64,000 nucleotides of DNA from Parvibaculum sp040390855 (GCA_040390855.1 JAZJXO010000013.1:1-64000); one strand, 5' to 3'; shown: positions 1 through 8,514, counted from the stretch's first letter. The notes: generated by a model not told the origin, from the letters alone. Translations and numbers: made by a program.

Positions 1-123
1 AAATTACCTCAAAAACTCCGGCTATGCGTCAATCTAATGTCATCAAGCTCTAGAGAGAATAATTTATGCACAGGTCGTTTGGCAAAGGGAGAGGCGATTG
101 GAGAAGAAACTCTTGCCAAAACA

Positions 124-155
124 AAAACCCTTCGTCGTTTCCGACAAAGGGTTTT
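124..155 (-). terminator. Intrinsic terminator after the trcR-like gene
   Basis: An inverted repeat with AAAACCC and GGGTTTT outer arms and a GTCG/CGAC inner stem lies just past the stop of the minus-strand gene at 190. Read on the minus strand it ends in a T-rich run. The first 120 bases of the window hold nothing else I recognise. Confidence 0.7.
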
Positions 156-189
156 GCATTTCATTCAATCAAAACGAGATGAGTGACCG

Positions 190-927
190 TCAATCCTCTT
201 CGTCTTCGTCGATCTTCACGTTCTTGAGGCTCGCGAAGACGCTGTCGGCATCATAAGACTTGCGGCTTTCGTCAACCACAGGGGCGACTTCCGGCGCGGC
301 GATGGTTGCGTGCTGGACTTCGGGGGCCGTTGTTTCGGAGGCGGGCAGCAGCGTCTCCGACGTGCGGCCTGCGGCCTTGTCGGCTTTCTTGCGCTCGCGG
401 TCAGCCTTGCGACCGGCTTTCTGCACGGCGGCGTCCAGTTCGATCTGGGTCGAGAGGCCGAGCGTCACGGGATCGACCGGCTTGATATTGGCCGAGTTCC
501 AATGCGTGCGGTCTTTGATCGATTCAATCGTTGGTTTGGTGGTGCCGACAAGTTTCGAGATCTGCGCATCGGTGAGTTCGGGATGGTTGCGCAGGAGCCA
601 TGCGACGGCGTCTGGACGGTCCTGACGGCGCGACACGGGTGTGTAGCGCGGGCCCTTTCGCGGCTGCACGGGCGGCACTTTGTATTTGCTTTCGGCGCGC
701 ATCAGGCGTGTTGCCGGATTGCCCTGACAGCGTTCGATTTCGGCGCGGCTCAACTGGCCTGAGACGATCGGGTCCATGCCTTTGATGCCTTGCGCCACAT
801 CGCCGTCGGCGATGCCCTTGACTTCGAGCACGTGCAAACCGCAGAAATCAGCGATCTGATCGAAGGTGAGGGCGGTATTCTCGACGAGCCAGACAGCTGT
901 CGCTTTGGGCATGAGGGGCTGAATCAT
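190..927 (-). CDS. trcR: DUF1013 / TrcR-like cell-cycle transcriptional regulator
   Basis: This 245-residue protein matches the alphaproteobacterial DUF1013 family, which databases name cell cycle transcriptional regulator TrcR. Two helix-turn-helix-like stretches are visible. One is near the N-terminus (TAVWLVENTALTFDQIADFC) and a second is around residues 110-140 (AVAWLLRNHPELTDAQISKL). A charged linker and an acidic tail follow. I chose the ATG at 927 because an AGAGGAA Shine-Dalgarno lies six bases upstream and the protein then begins MIQPLMPKA, as family members do. The longer reading frame upstream of it has no conserved sequence. The assignment is by recalled family resemblance; the exact role in this organism is inferred. 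Confidence 0.85.
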   Translation of the reverse strand: MIQPLMPKATAVWLVENTALTFDQIADFCGLHVLEVKGIADGDVAQGIKGMDPIVSGQLSRAEIERCQGNPATRLMRAESKYKVPPVQPRKGPRYTPVSRRQDRPDAVAWLLRNHPELTDAQISKLVGTTKPTIESIKDRTHWNSANIKPVDPVTLGLSTQIELDAAVQKAGRKADRERKKADKAAGRTSETLLPASETTAPEVQHATIAAPEVAPVVDESRKSYDADSVFASLKNVKIDEDEED

Positions 928-1081
928 ATGGGTTCCTCTGATCCATCCGGGGCCGCCGGACGAACCCTTGTCTCGGTCAATGAGATTGGGTATGGGCGTT
1001 ATATAAGGGCAAATCCCGAGCAAAGGAAGGGGAATCCCGCCTCTTGTGTCGGGAAGGTGCCTGTCATGGCAAAGGCTCGCC

Positions 1082-2077
1082 TCAAAGCGTCAGGATAATC
1101 TTGCCGATATGGCTACTTTTTTCCATAAGCTCATGGGCTTTGGCGGCGTCGCTGAGCGGGTAGGTGGCGTCGATCAGGGGTTTGACGCGACCGGCGTCCA
1201 GCAGCGGCCAGACTTTTTCGCGCAGGGCGTCGGCGATTGAGGCCTTCTGGTTGATCGAGCGGGGGCGCAGTGTCGAGCCGGTCAGCGTCAGGCGTTTCAG
1301 CATCACCGGCATGAAGTTCACTTCCGCCACCGAGCCGTTGAGGAAGGCGATAGAGACGATGCGTCCGTCGGGGGCGGCGGCTTCGATGTTGCGGGCGATA
1401 TAATCGCCGCCGACCATGTCGAGGATGACGTCGACGCCGCGTTTGTCTGTGAGGGCTTTGACCTCGGTGACGAAGTCCTGTGCGCGGTAATTGATGGCCG
1501 CTTCTGCGCCAAGCTCGACGCAGGCGGCGCATTTTTCGGGTGAACCGGCGGTGGCAAAGACACGGGCACCGAAGATTCTGGCAAGCTGGATGGCCGTTGT
1601 GCCGATGCCGCTGGAGCCGCCATGGACGAGGAATGTCTCGCCGCCTTTGAGGGCGCCGCGCTCGAACACATTGGTCCAGACGGTGAAGAAGGTTTCGGGC
1701 AGGCCCGCTGCCTCGATTGCATTAAAGCCATGCGGCTGGGGCAGCGCGTGGCTCTCGTGCGCCACGCAATATTGGGCGTAGCCACCGCCGCTGACGAGCG
1801 CGCAGACATGGTCGCCAACGGCCCAGCGCGTGACGCCTGAGCCGATGGCCGCTACTTCGCCCGCGACTTCGAGGCCCGGCGTATCGGGTGAGCCGGTCGG
1901 CGGGGCGTAGAGGCCCATGCGCTGAAAGATGTCGGGCCGGTTGACACCTGCGGCTTCAACCCGGATCAGGATTTCGCCGACACCGGGGGTGGGTGTGTCG
2001 ATTTCGGTCTGGACCAGAACTTCCGGTCCACCGGGCTTCGTGATGGCAATGGCTTTCATCTTGGCTGGGATTGTCAC
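1082..2077 (-). CDS. NAD(P)H-quinone oxidoreductase, zinc-independent MDR family
   Basis: A 331-residue protein of the medium-chain dehydrogenase/reductase superfamily, quinone oxidoreductase (zeta-crystallin/PIG3-like) branch. The N-terminal GroES-like domain contains GVNRPDIFQRMG and PGLEVAGEVAAIG. The Rossmann domain carries a glycine motif in VHGGSSGIGTTAIQLA, typical of NADPH binding. No catalytic or structural zinc cysteines are apparent, consistent with the quinone-reductase branch. It should transfer hydride from NADPH to quinones or enones in the cytosol. I prefer the GTG start at 2077, which has a GGGGG-type ribosome site, over the ATG six codons later at 2059, which has none. It is divergent from the DUF1192 gene. 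Confidence 0.85.
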   Translation of the reverse strand: MTIPAKMKAIAITKPGGPEVLVQTEIDTPTPGVGEILIRVEAAGVNRPDIFQRMGLYAPPTGSPDTPGLEVAGEVAAIGSGVTRWAVGDHVCALVSGGGYAQYCVAHESHALPQPHGFNAIEAAGLPETFFTVWTNVFERGALKGGETFLVHGGSSGIGTTAIQLARIFGARVFATAGSPEKCAACVELGAEAAINYRAQDFVTEVKALTDKRGVDVILDMVGGDYIARNIEAAAPDGRIVSIAFLNGSVAEVNFMPVMLKRLTLTGSTLRPRSINQKASIADALREKVWPLLDAGRVKPLIDATYPLSDAAKAHELMEKSSHIGKIILTL

Positions 2078-2185
2078 GGAGGCCCCCTTTGACTTTGATC
2101 TTCTGGCAGCGGACAGGCGGCCCGCTTCCCCGTAACATAGGGGCAGATGCGAAATATGACAGACGCAATAGTGGGGAGAGACCTC

Positions 2186-2386
2186 ATGGACGCTGATGAT
2201 CTGGAACCGCGCAAAAGGCGGAGCGACGCTCTCGCGGCTCTCGCCAAAGAAGACCTCGAATTGCTGGGCGTTGAAGAACTGAAAGACCGAATCACTCAGC
2301 TCGAAACCGAGATCATGCGCATTAAAGCCCAACTCGGACGTAAAGAGGGGACGCGCTCGGCCGCCGAAGCATTGTTCAAAAAATAG
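2186..2386 (+). CDS. DUF1192 family small coiled-coil protein
   Basis: A 66-residue acidic protein of the DUF1192 family, common in alphaproteobacteria and of unknown function. It has a central heptad-like helix (LGVEELKDRITQLETEIMRI) and ends in the family-typical SAAEALF motif. The ATG at 2186 has a strong GGGGAGAG ribosome site five bases upstream and gives the usual family length. In-frame ATGs at 2147 and 2156 have weaker sites. The gene is divergent from the quinone oxidoreductase, so the promoters of both lie between about 2080 and 2180. Confidence 0.8.
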   Translation: MDADDLEPRKRRSDALAALAKEDLELLGVEELKDRITQLETEIMRIKAQLGRKEGTRSAAEALFKK

Positions 2387-2476
2387 GCGGAATTTTTCTA
2401 AACCCCTCAAATCATGTGGCTTTTCGATTTTCTAGGGTAAAACTGAAATCCGTCAAAAAACTGAGAACATGTCAGT

Positions 2477-2505
2477 TTGTCGCAGGCTTAACTGTTTGAT
2501 AAATA
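2477..2505 (+). promoter_or_regulatory. Candidate sRNA promoter overlapped by a CtrA-like box
   Basis: TTGTCG (2477-2482) and TAAATA (2500-2505) are separated by 17 bases, a plausible sigma-70 promoter placing transcription start near 2512. TTAA-N7-ATAA at 2488-2502 sits between and over these elements. It is one mismatch from the CtrA consensus TTAA-N7-TTAA, so control by CtrA is possible but unproven. Confidence 0.45.
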
Positions 2506-2511
2506 TGGGAC

Positions 2512-2626
2512 TGCTAGGGTGACCTTGCGTAATCCAGTGTTTCTGGATTTCTGAGTGGTTCACTCCACTCTGTTTGACGCCTCCCTGTTAGAACTGAGCC
2601 GCGGTGTTTCCGCGGCTCTTTTTTAT
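2512..2626 (+). ncRNA. Candidate trans-acting small RNA with anti-Shine-Dalgarno motif
   Basis: The 370-base gap before rcdA holds no credible reading frame but has the full anatomy of a small RNA. It contains a plausible promoter, then hairpin 1 (arms AATCCAG/CTGGATT, 2531-2549) and hairpin 2 (GAGTGG/CCACTC, 2553-2570). An unpaired CCTCCCTG follows at 2581-2588, and the transcript ends in a strong intrinsic terminator. Exposed CCUCC motifs are typical of rhizobial Hfq-dependent sRNAs that pair with ribosome-binding sites. Family membership is not established. An alternative is a long 5' leader of rcdA, but the terminator before the gene argues against that. Confidence 0.55.
2597..2625 (+). 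terminator. Strong intrinsic terminator of the candidate sRNA
   Basis: Nine-base-pair perfect stem GAGCCGCGG/CCGCGGCTC (2597-2605 and 2611-2619), a TGTTT loop, and a run of six T residues. It is too far (over 200 bases) from the DUF1192 stop to be a simple terminator for that gene. Confidence 0.85.
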
Positions 2627-2757
2627 GCCGAAAATTTGAGCGCAAACAGTTCGTGCCGTCTGCCTTGATGTGACGGGGGCCCGCTTGGCATGAATGTTGA
2701 TCCATTGGTTTCATGTTGTGCCGTGATGGCACGGGGGCGGGATCAAAGGGCTGATGA

Positions 2758-3309
2758 ATGACGACCGATAATTTTGACGATCAGGATGTGGTTTTTGCGG
2801 GTGACGACGAGATTGTCGGGTCGCTCGCCGAGTTCATGTCCACGGGCGTTTTTCAGCGCACCTATCGCGAAGGCATGGCTTTGGTGGAAGAAGCTTCCGC
2901 CTATCTTGATGGTCCGGGCCGCGAAGCCTCGCGCAATCTCTCGCGGGAAGCGTCATTGGCCTATGCGGGCGAAAGTATGCGGCTCACCACGCGTCTGATG
3001 CAGGTTGCCGCATGGCTTCTTGTGCGCAAGGCTGTGCATGAGGGCGAGATTTCGGCGGAGGAGGGACGGTCCGAGAAATACCGTCTGGCATCCAAACAGA
3101 TTTCCCGTTCGGCGCGGCTTGCCGGTGCGGCGGCGCTGCCTGAGCGTCTCCTTGAGATCATCGAACATTCCGAACAGCTTTACGCGCGCGTGGAACGCCT
3201 CGACGGCGAGTTGCGCCGCCACGCCGGTGTCACGGATGCCGCGCATCCTTTTGCCGATCAGCTCAATCGCGTTGAAGCCTTTTTCCGTGAAAGCAGGTCT
3301 CGCTTCTGA
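2758..3309 (+). CDS. rcdA: RcdA-like protease adaptor (DUF1465)
   Basis: A 183-residue all-helical protein of the DUF1465 family, whose Caulobacter member RcdA helps ClpXP degrade CtrA and other substrates in a cell-cycle-dependent way. The conserved core is clear: EEASAYLDGPGR near residues 44-55 and YAGESMRLTTRLMQVAAWLL near 70-90. The weakly conserved N-terminal extension and the disordered tail are typical of the family. The ATG at 2758 has AAAGGG a few bases upstream; the ATG at 2754 is out of frame and stops at once. The candidate sRNA precedes it, and ctrA and chpT are in the same window. The adaptor role here is inferred from homology. Confidence 0.85.
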   Translation: MTTDNFDDQDVVFAGDDEIVGSLAEFMSTGVFQRTYREGMALVEEASAYLDGPGREASRNLSREASLAYAGESMRLTTRLMQVAAWLLVRKAVHEGEISAEEGRSEKYRLASKQISRSARLAGAAALPERLLEIIEHSEQLYARVERLDGELRRHAGVTDAAHPFADQLNRVEAFFRESRSRF

Positions 3310-3362
3310 TTGAAATTCTGTTGCAAACAGAGACGTGTATCGTCAAGAGGTATGTCGGCTAG

Positions 3363-4640
3363 CTACGTCAAAGACGCTCTTGCTCGTGAGATCAAATAGA
3401 AAGCAAATGCTAGGACGCAGCCGACGATAATGCCCACCGTCAGGTCCTCGACCAACGTGAGCAGAAACGTGGCGAGCAACACGATTGCCGTCGGCCAGCT
3501 TTTGAGCAGCATTGCGAACTCGTCTCTCTCGATCATGTTCCATGATACGACGACAAGAACGCCTGCCAGCGCCGCGAGCGGAATGTAGCTGGCGAGGGAT
3601 GCCGCGAAGACCATGAACATCAGCAGGAACACCGAATGCATGATGCCTGAGACCGGACTTTGCGCGCCCGCCCGAACATTCGTTGCTGTGCGCGCGATGG
3701 TGCCGGTCACGCTGATGCCGCCAAACAAGGCGGAGCCGATATTGGCGATACCTTGCGCGACGAGTTCCATATTGGAGCGGTGAACACGCCCTGTCATGCC
3801 GTCGGCGACCTTGGCTGACAGAAGGCTCTCGATGCCGCCAAGCAAGGTGAAGGACAGGGCTGTCGGAAAAATCTCTTTGATCAGCGACCATGAGACAGCG
3901 GGAAGTCTCGGCCATTCCAGTCCGTGCGGGATGCCGCCGAATTTCGTGCCGATTGTTTCCACGGGCAAATGAAAAAAAGCTGATGCCATCGACGCCAATA
4001 TGACCGCGATCAACATGCCCGGCCATGTGGGGCGCAGTCGCCGCAATCCGAAGATGATCAGCGCCGAGAGAAATCCCAGCACCAATGCGGCAGGCGTGGC
4101 GCTTGGCCATGCCTGCACGAGGGCCGCTATCTTCGGAAAGAACGGGCCGGGTTCCGCGCCGGATAATTTCAGGCCTGCAATATCCTTAAGCTGGCTTGCC
4201 GCAATGGTTACAGCGATGCCGCATGTGAAGCCGACGGTTACTGCATGAGGAATGAAGCGGATCAGCGAGCCGATCCTGAGGAACCCGAGAACCGTCAGCA
4301 TCACGCCTGAAAGAAGAACAGTGAGAAGGAGGCCTTCGACGCCGAAGCGCGTTACGGTGGCGGCGACCAGAACAATGAAGGCCCCTGCCGGACCGCCGAT
4401 CTGAAATCGGCTGCCGCCCAGCATGGATACCAAAACGCCGCCGATGATTGCCGTGTAGAGGCCTCGCTCCGGTGTTACGCCCGAGGCAACGGCGATGGCC
4501 ATAGACAAAGGCAGTGCCACAATCGCGACTGTCAACGCAGCGAGCAGATCCTTGCGCAGACGATCAACGGAATAGCCCTCAGCCAAAACTGTGAGCAGCT
4601 TTGGACGGTAAAGGCCGGAGGTGGAGAAGCCATTCGGCAT
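3363..4640 (-). CDS. SulP family anion permease lacking a STAS domain
   Basis: A 425-residue polytopic inner-membrane protein of the SulP/SLC26 family. Family motifs include GLYTAIIGGVLVSMLGG and FQIGGPAGAFIVL in the first third, FIPHAVTVGFTCGIAV near the middle, and SVTGTIARTATNVRAGAQSP later. These proteins move sulfate, bicarbonate or dicarboxylates. The protein ends soon after the last membrane segment (LAFAFYLISRARA), so the cytoplasmic STAS domain found in most bacterial SulP proteins is absent; only about 425 of the usual 500-600 residues are present. The ATG at 4640 gives a normal N-terminus (LRKDLLAALTVAIVALPLSM after a short leader). The longer upstream frame reads through the rpmE terminator and is not credible. 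Confidence 0.85.
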   Translation of the reverse strand: MPNGFSTSGLYRPKLLTVLAEGYSVDRLRKDLLAALTVAIVALPLSMAIAVASGVTPERGLYTAIIGGVLVSMLGGSRFQIGGPAGAFIVLVAATVTRFGVEGLLLTVLLSGVMLTVLGFLRIGSLIRFIPHAVTVGFTCGIAVTIAASQLKDIAGLKLSGAEPGPFFPKIAALVQAWPSATPAALVLGFLSALIIFGLRRLRPTWPGMLIAVILASMASAFFHLPVETIGTKFGGIPHGLEWPRLPAVSWSLIKEIFPTALSFTLLGGIESLLSAKVADGMTGRVHRSNMELVAQGIANIGSALFGGISVTGTIARTATNVRAGAQSPVSGIMHSVFLLMFMVFAASLASYIPLAALAGVLVVVSWNMIERDEFAMLLKSWPTAIVLLATFLLTLVEDLTVGIIVGCVLAFAFYLISRARASLT

Positions 4641-4784
4641 GTAGCACACGCCTTTGATGGTGTTTGAATGATGCGAGCCTAGTCCCTGACCGCTGGCATA
4701 GACAAGGTGGGGTTTTGCCGCGCTGGCAAAAAGCACTGTGACACTTGCGACATCTAAGCGGATGGATCCGAAGAATTGAGAAAA

Positions 4785-4813
4785 AGAAAAAGCCCCGTCC
4801 GGTGGACGAGGCT
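4785..4813 (-). terminator. Intrinsic terminator of rpmE
   Basis: Ten-base stem AGCCCCGTCC/GGACGAGGCT (4791-4800 and 4804-4813, one G-T wobble). Read on the minus strand it is followed by a TTTTTCTTTTTC run just past the rpmE stop. Confidence 0.85.
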
Positions 4814-4842
4814 CTTTAAACTTCGAGAATGGAAGAAGCTGA

Positions 4843-5073
4843 TCAGGCTTTTTTCGCGCCCAGTGTGCCGAACTTCTGGTTGAAGCGGCTGACGCGACCG
4901 GCGCGGTCAACGAGCTGTGTGCCGCCGCCGGTCCAGGCCGGGTGCGTGGTCGGGTCGATGTCGAGGACCATCGTGTCGCCAGCGGCGCCATAGGTCGAGC
5001 GTGTCTGGAAGGTGGTCCCGTTTGTCATGGTCACGGTGATCATGTGGTAGTCGGGATGCGTGTCTTTCTTCAT
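4843..5073 (-). CDS. rpmE: 50S ribosomal protein L31 (bL31, cysteine-free)
   Basis: A 76-residue protein with the bL31 pattern HPDYH...MTNGTTF...TRSTYG...LDIDPTTHPAWTGG...RAGRVSRFNQKFG. It binds 23S rRNA at the central protuberance and bridges the subunits. There are no cysteines, so this is the zinc-independent (C-minus) form common in alphaproteobacteria. The ATG at 5073 gives the standard MKKDTHPDYH start. The gene has its own terminator and is divergent from the ABC exporter gene. Confidence 0.95.
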   Translation of the reverse strand: MKKDTHPDYHMITVTMTNGTTFQTRSTYGAAGDTMVLDIDPTTHPAWTGGGTQLVDRAGRVSRFNQKFGTLGAKKA

Positions 5074-5310
5074 GGCTCTGACTTCTCGAAAGGCGAAAAA
5101 GGAAGGGGCGCTGCCCGTGAGGCGCGCCACCGAATGGGGGCTTATAGCGAACCCCTCCCTTTTTGGCAAGTCTCAGGCCTCCAGCCTCGCCGCCTTTGCG
5201 CGACCATGCCGCAGGGCTAAAATTCCGCGAAGATTGGCGCTTTCCCGCCCCCGTTGTTATATGAAGCCCTCAAGTTCCAGCCTGCCACTCCTCCATAAGA
5301 AGCCGGTCCA

Positions 5311-7161
5311 ATGAGCGAAGCCTCAAATCCAGCCGTTGACGCCATCCAAGAAGAGGCCCAGCGCCGCAAGCCGGCCAAAGCCGTCGGGCCCATCCTGAAG
5401 CTCGCGCCTTATCTCGGTCGCTACAAGCCGATGATCGCGGCGGCCATTGTCTCGCTCATTCTCGCGACGCTCTCGACGCTGGCCTTTCCGATGGCGGGCG
5501 GTCGTCTCGTCGACATGCTGAAGAGCGAGAACCTCGAAGGCACGAGCCATTTCATTGACCAGTATTTTCTCGCGCTGATCGCGGTCGCGCTCGTTCTCGG
5601 TGTGGCGTCCGCCACGCGTTTCTATTTTGTGAGCTGGATCGGCGAGCGTGTGGTCGCCGACCTGCGCGATGCGGTCTATGCGCATGTGCTGAAACTGTCG
5701 CCGTCATTCTTTGAAGTGACGCGCACCGGCGAGGTTCTCTCGCGCCTTACTGCCGACACGACGCTGATCAAAACGGCGGTCGGATCGTCCGCCTCCATCG
5801 CGTTGCGCAATGCGTTCCTCTTTTTCGGCGCGGCTTTTATGATGGTCTATACGAGCGCGCATCTCTCGGGCCTCGTGCTGCTGGCCATTCCGATGATCGT
5901 GTTGCCGCTTGTCGTTTTCGGGCGCTGGGTGCGCCGTCTGTCGCGGGCTTCGCAGGATCGTCTCGCTGACACCTCCGCCTTCGGCAGTGAAAGTCTCAAT
6001 GCCATTCAGACCGTGCAGGCCTTCACGCATGAAGACCTTGACCGCGATTTTTTTCACAATACGGTCGAACGCTCGTTCGATACGGCACGATCGCGCATCA
6101 CGGCGCGTTCCATTCTCACCGCACTTGTTTTCTTTCTTGGTCTCACCAGCGTTGTCGGTGTGCTCTGGTTCGGCATGAAAGATGTGATGGCCGGTGAGAT
6201 GACCGGCGGGTTGCTCGCGCAGTTCATTCTTTATGCGCTCTTTGCTGCGGGATCTTTGGCGGCGCTGTCGGAAGTCTGGGGCGATATGCAGATGGCGGCG
6301 GGCGCGACGGAGCGTTTGCTTGAACTCATCTCGACCGAGCCGGATATTGCCGCCCCGTTGCATCCGGTGGCGCTGCCCGTACCGGCGCGCGGCGCGATTG
6401 CTTTCGACAATATCACGTTTTCCTATCCGACACGTCCTCATGCGCCTGCGTTGCGAGGCTTTTCGTTGCGCGTCACGCCCGGCGAAACGGTGGCGATTGT
6501 CGGTCCTTCGGGCGCGGGCAAGAGCACAGTGTTTCAACTGCTCCTGCGTTTTTATGATCCGCAGGGCGGCTCCGTTTCGCTTGATGGTGTGAATGTTGCT
6601 ACTGCTGATCCGGTTGATGTGCGTCGTCGGCTCGCCGTTGTGCCGCAAGAGACCGTTGTGTTTGGCATGAGCATCGGCGAAAACATTCGCTATGGTCGTC
6701 CGGATGCGAGCGTGGAAGATGTACGTGCCGCAGCGGTTGCCGCGCGTATTGATGATTTCATCTGCTCGTTGCCCAAGGGTTATGATACGCAGGTCGGCGA
6801 ACGCGGTGTGACATTGTCGGGTGGTCAGCGTCAGCGTATTGCCATCGCGCGTGCGATCCTGCGCGATGCGCCGGTTCTGCTGCTTGATGAAGCGACGAGC
6901 GCGCTGGACGCTGAAAGCGAGACGCTGGTGCAGGCGGCGCTTGAAGGTCTGATGGAAGGCCGCACAACACTTGTCATCGCACATCGTCTGGCGACAGTGC
7001 TCAAAGCTGACCGCATCATCGTCATGGAAGAAGGCCGTATCGTCGCAAGCGGCACACATGACGAACTGATGAAGCAGGGCGGGCTTTATTCGCGTCTTGC
7101 GCGTCTGCAATTCACCGGCGACATTCTCGGCGGCGAGCCCCAGTCCATCGCTCTCCACTAA
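5311..7161 (+). CDS. ABC exporter, fused membrane and ATPase domains (MsbA/ABCB-like)
   Basis: A 616-residue half-transporter that should work as a homodimer in the inner membrane. Residues about 40-320 form the six-helix exporter domain (RYKPMIAAAIVSLILATLST onward). The ATPase domain follows, with Walker A GPSGAGKST near 398, signature LSGGQ near 502, Walker B VLLLDEATSALD near 523 and an H-loop IAHR near 556. The family exports lipids, drugs or peptides; the substrate cannot be read from sequence. The paraoxonase-like gene begins 26 bases downstream on the same strand, so the two may be co-transcribed. Confidence 0.9.
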   Translation: MSEASNPAVDAIQEEAQRRKPAKAVGPILKLAPYLGRYKPMIAAAIVSLILATLSTLAFPMAGGRLVDMLKSENLEGTSHFIDQYFLALIAVALVLGVASATRFYFVSWIGERVVADLRDAVYAHVLKLSPSFFEVTRTGEVLSRLTADTTLIKTAVGSSASIALRNAFLFFGAAFMMVYTSAHLSGLVLLAIPMIVLPLVVFGRWVRRLSRASQDRLADTSAFGSESLNAIQTVQAFTHEDLDRDFFHNTVERSFDTARSRITARSILTALVFFLGLTSVVGVLWFGMKDVMAGEMTGGLLAQFILYALFAAGSLAALSEVWGDMQMAAGATERLLELISTEPDIAAPLHPVALPVPARGAIAFDNITFSYPTRPHAPALRGFSLRVTPGETVAIVGPSGAGKSTVFQLLLRFYDPQGGSVSLDGVNVATADPVDVRRRLAVVPQETVVFGMSIGENIRYGRPDASVEDVRAAAVAARIDDFICSLPKGYDTQVGERGVTLSGGQRQRIAIARAILRDAPVLLLDEATSALDAESETLVQAALEGLMEGRTTLVIAHRLATVLKADRIIVMEEGRIVASGTHDELMKQGGLYSRLARLQFTGDILGGEPQSIALH

Positions 7162-7187
7162 AGCTCCGTGTAAAGGATCAGCTACCC

Positions 7188-8285
7188 ATGTCGAAAACAA
7201 AAGGTTGGCTCACGGTCGCGGGCGTTCTCTACCTTACCATGCTCAGCATCGTCACATGGCGCTTTCTTGCAGCGGCGGGATATTTCACAGCGATCAAACT
7301 GGAAGTGCCTGCCGTCTGTTCGGTTGTGCCGTCACCGCCGGGTCCGGAAGATATTGAAATTGATCGTGCGCGCGGGCTTGCTTTTGTGGCGGCGTCTGAT
7401 CGCCGTGCGCTGATGGCGGGCAATGCGGCATCGCGCGGCGGCATCTATGTGATCGACCTTACTGCGCCGACGGATCATTGGCAGTTGCGGCCTGTGACGG
7501 CGGCGGAGCCTGCTGACTTTCATCCGCACGGGCTCAGCCTTTATATCGGCGTTGACGGTGCGCGTCGTTTGTTTGTCGTCAATCATCGCAGTGATAAAAC
7601 TCATTCGGTCGATATTTTTGATGTCGCTGCCGACGGTTCTCTGACCCTTGTGCGCAGTGTTGTCGATCCTCTGCTCGTGTCGCCCAATGATGTTGTGGCT
7701 GTGGGTCCTGACAGTTTTTATGCGACCAACGATCATGGTACGGGCAATCAGACGAAGGCGATGCTTGATGACGTTCTGCTCAATGTGAATGCCAATGTTG
7801 TTTACTATGACGGCAAGACAATGAGCGTTGCGGCGACGGGTTTGAGCTTTGCCAATGGCATCAACAAGAGTGCTGATGGCAAAACGATCTATGTTGCGGA
7901 GTCACTGGGACTCTCGCTGCATCTTTATGCGCGTGATGAAGCGACGGGGGCGCTTGCGATGCGGGACTCGACCCAGCTTGGCACCGGCCTCGACAATATA
8001 GATGTGCAGGAGGACGGCGCACTTCTGATTGCGGCGCATCCGAAGATCACGTCCTACATTGCTCATGCCCGCGATGCGACGAAGCTGTCACCGAGCCAGG
8101 TTTTGCGTGTCGAATTCGACCCCAAGGGCATGGGCGGCAAGGCGGGAACGATCTATCTTAATCTTGGTACGGAGGTTTCCGGCGCGACGGTGGCGGCGGG
8201 GTATCGCGACCTGATGCTGATCGGCAATTCGCTCGACCCGAACATTCTGGTGTGCCAGCAGTCGAAGGTAATCAGGGCTTATTGA
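7188..8285 (+). CDS. Paraoxonase/arylesterase-like six-bladed beta-propeller lactonase
   Basis: A 365-residue protein closely resembling animal paraoxonases (PON1-3). An uncleaved-looking hydrophobic anchor spans about residues 9-30, as in PON1. The complete PON calcium and catalytic set appears present: E54-D55 (PEDIEID), H114 (FHPHGLS), H133 (VVNH), N167-D168 (SPNDVVAVG), N223 (FANGIN), D269-N270 (LDNID) and H284 (AAHPK). Several positions match PON1 numbering within one residue. Paraoxonases hydrolyse lactones, including acyl-homoserine lactones, as well as aryl esters. A membrane-anchored lactonase facing the periplasm is the best guess. It follows the ABC exporter gene closely. Confidence 0.85.
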   Translation: MSKTKGWLTVAGVLYLTMLSIVTWRFLAAAGYFTAIKLEVPAVCSVVPSPPGPEDIEIDRARGLAFVAASDRRALMAGNAASRGGIYVIDLTAPTDHWQLRPVTAAEPADFHPHGLSLYIGVDGARRLFVVNHRSDKTHSVDIFDVAADGSLTLVRSVVDPLLVSPNDVVAVGPDSFYATNDHGTGNQTKAMLDDVLLNVNANVVYYDGKTMSVAATGLSFANGINKSADGKTIYVAESLGLSLHLYARDEATGALAMRDSTQLGTGLDNIDVQEDGALLIAAHPKITSYIAHARDATKLSPSQVLRVEFDPKGMGGKAGTIYLNLGTEVSGATVAAGYRDLMLIGNSLDPNILVCQQSKVIRAY

Positions 8286-8514
8286 GTGTTTTTGCGGGTC
8301 TCGCAAAAGCGGGGACAGGCAGGTTATCCAGCAAGATCGAGGCTCGGTTTTCATGCGGTTCTTGCAAGAAATCGAGCTTTTCCATGTCGAGATCGCCGGT
8401 TGTTCGTTGCTCGCTTTCGACGGCACGTGGAAACGAGAAATAATCAGGCGGGGATAGAGATTTCTTTCCGGTTTATGTCTGTCGTCGCCTTTTTCTTCTT
8501 TCCTCGCGCCGAAC

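Noticed and set aside
5704..7200. 498-codon open frame opposite the ABC exporter gene
   Set aside because: Antisense shadow with low-complexity Arg/His-rich translation; the plus-strand exporter has all ATPase motifs.
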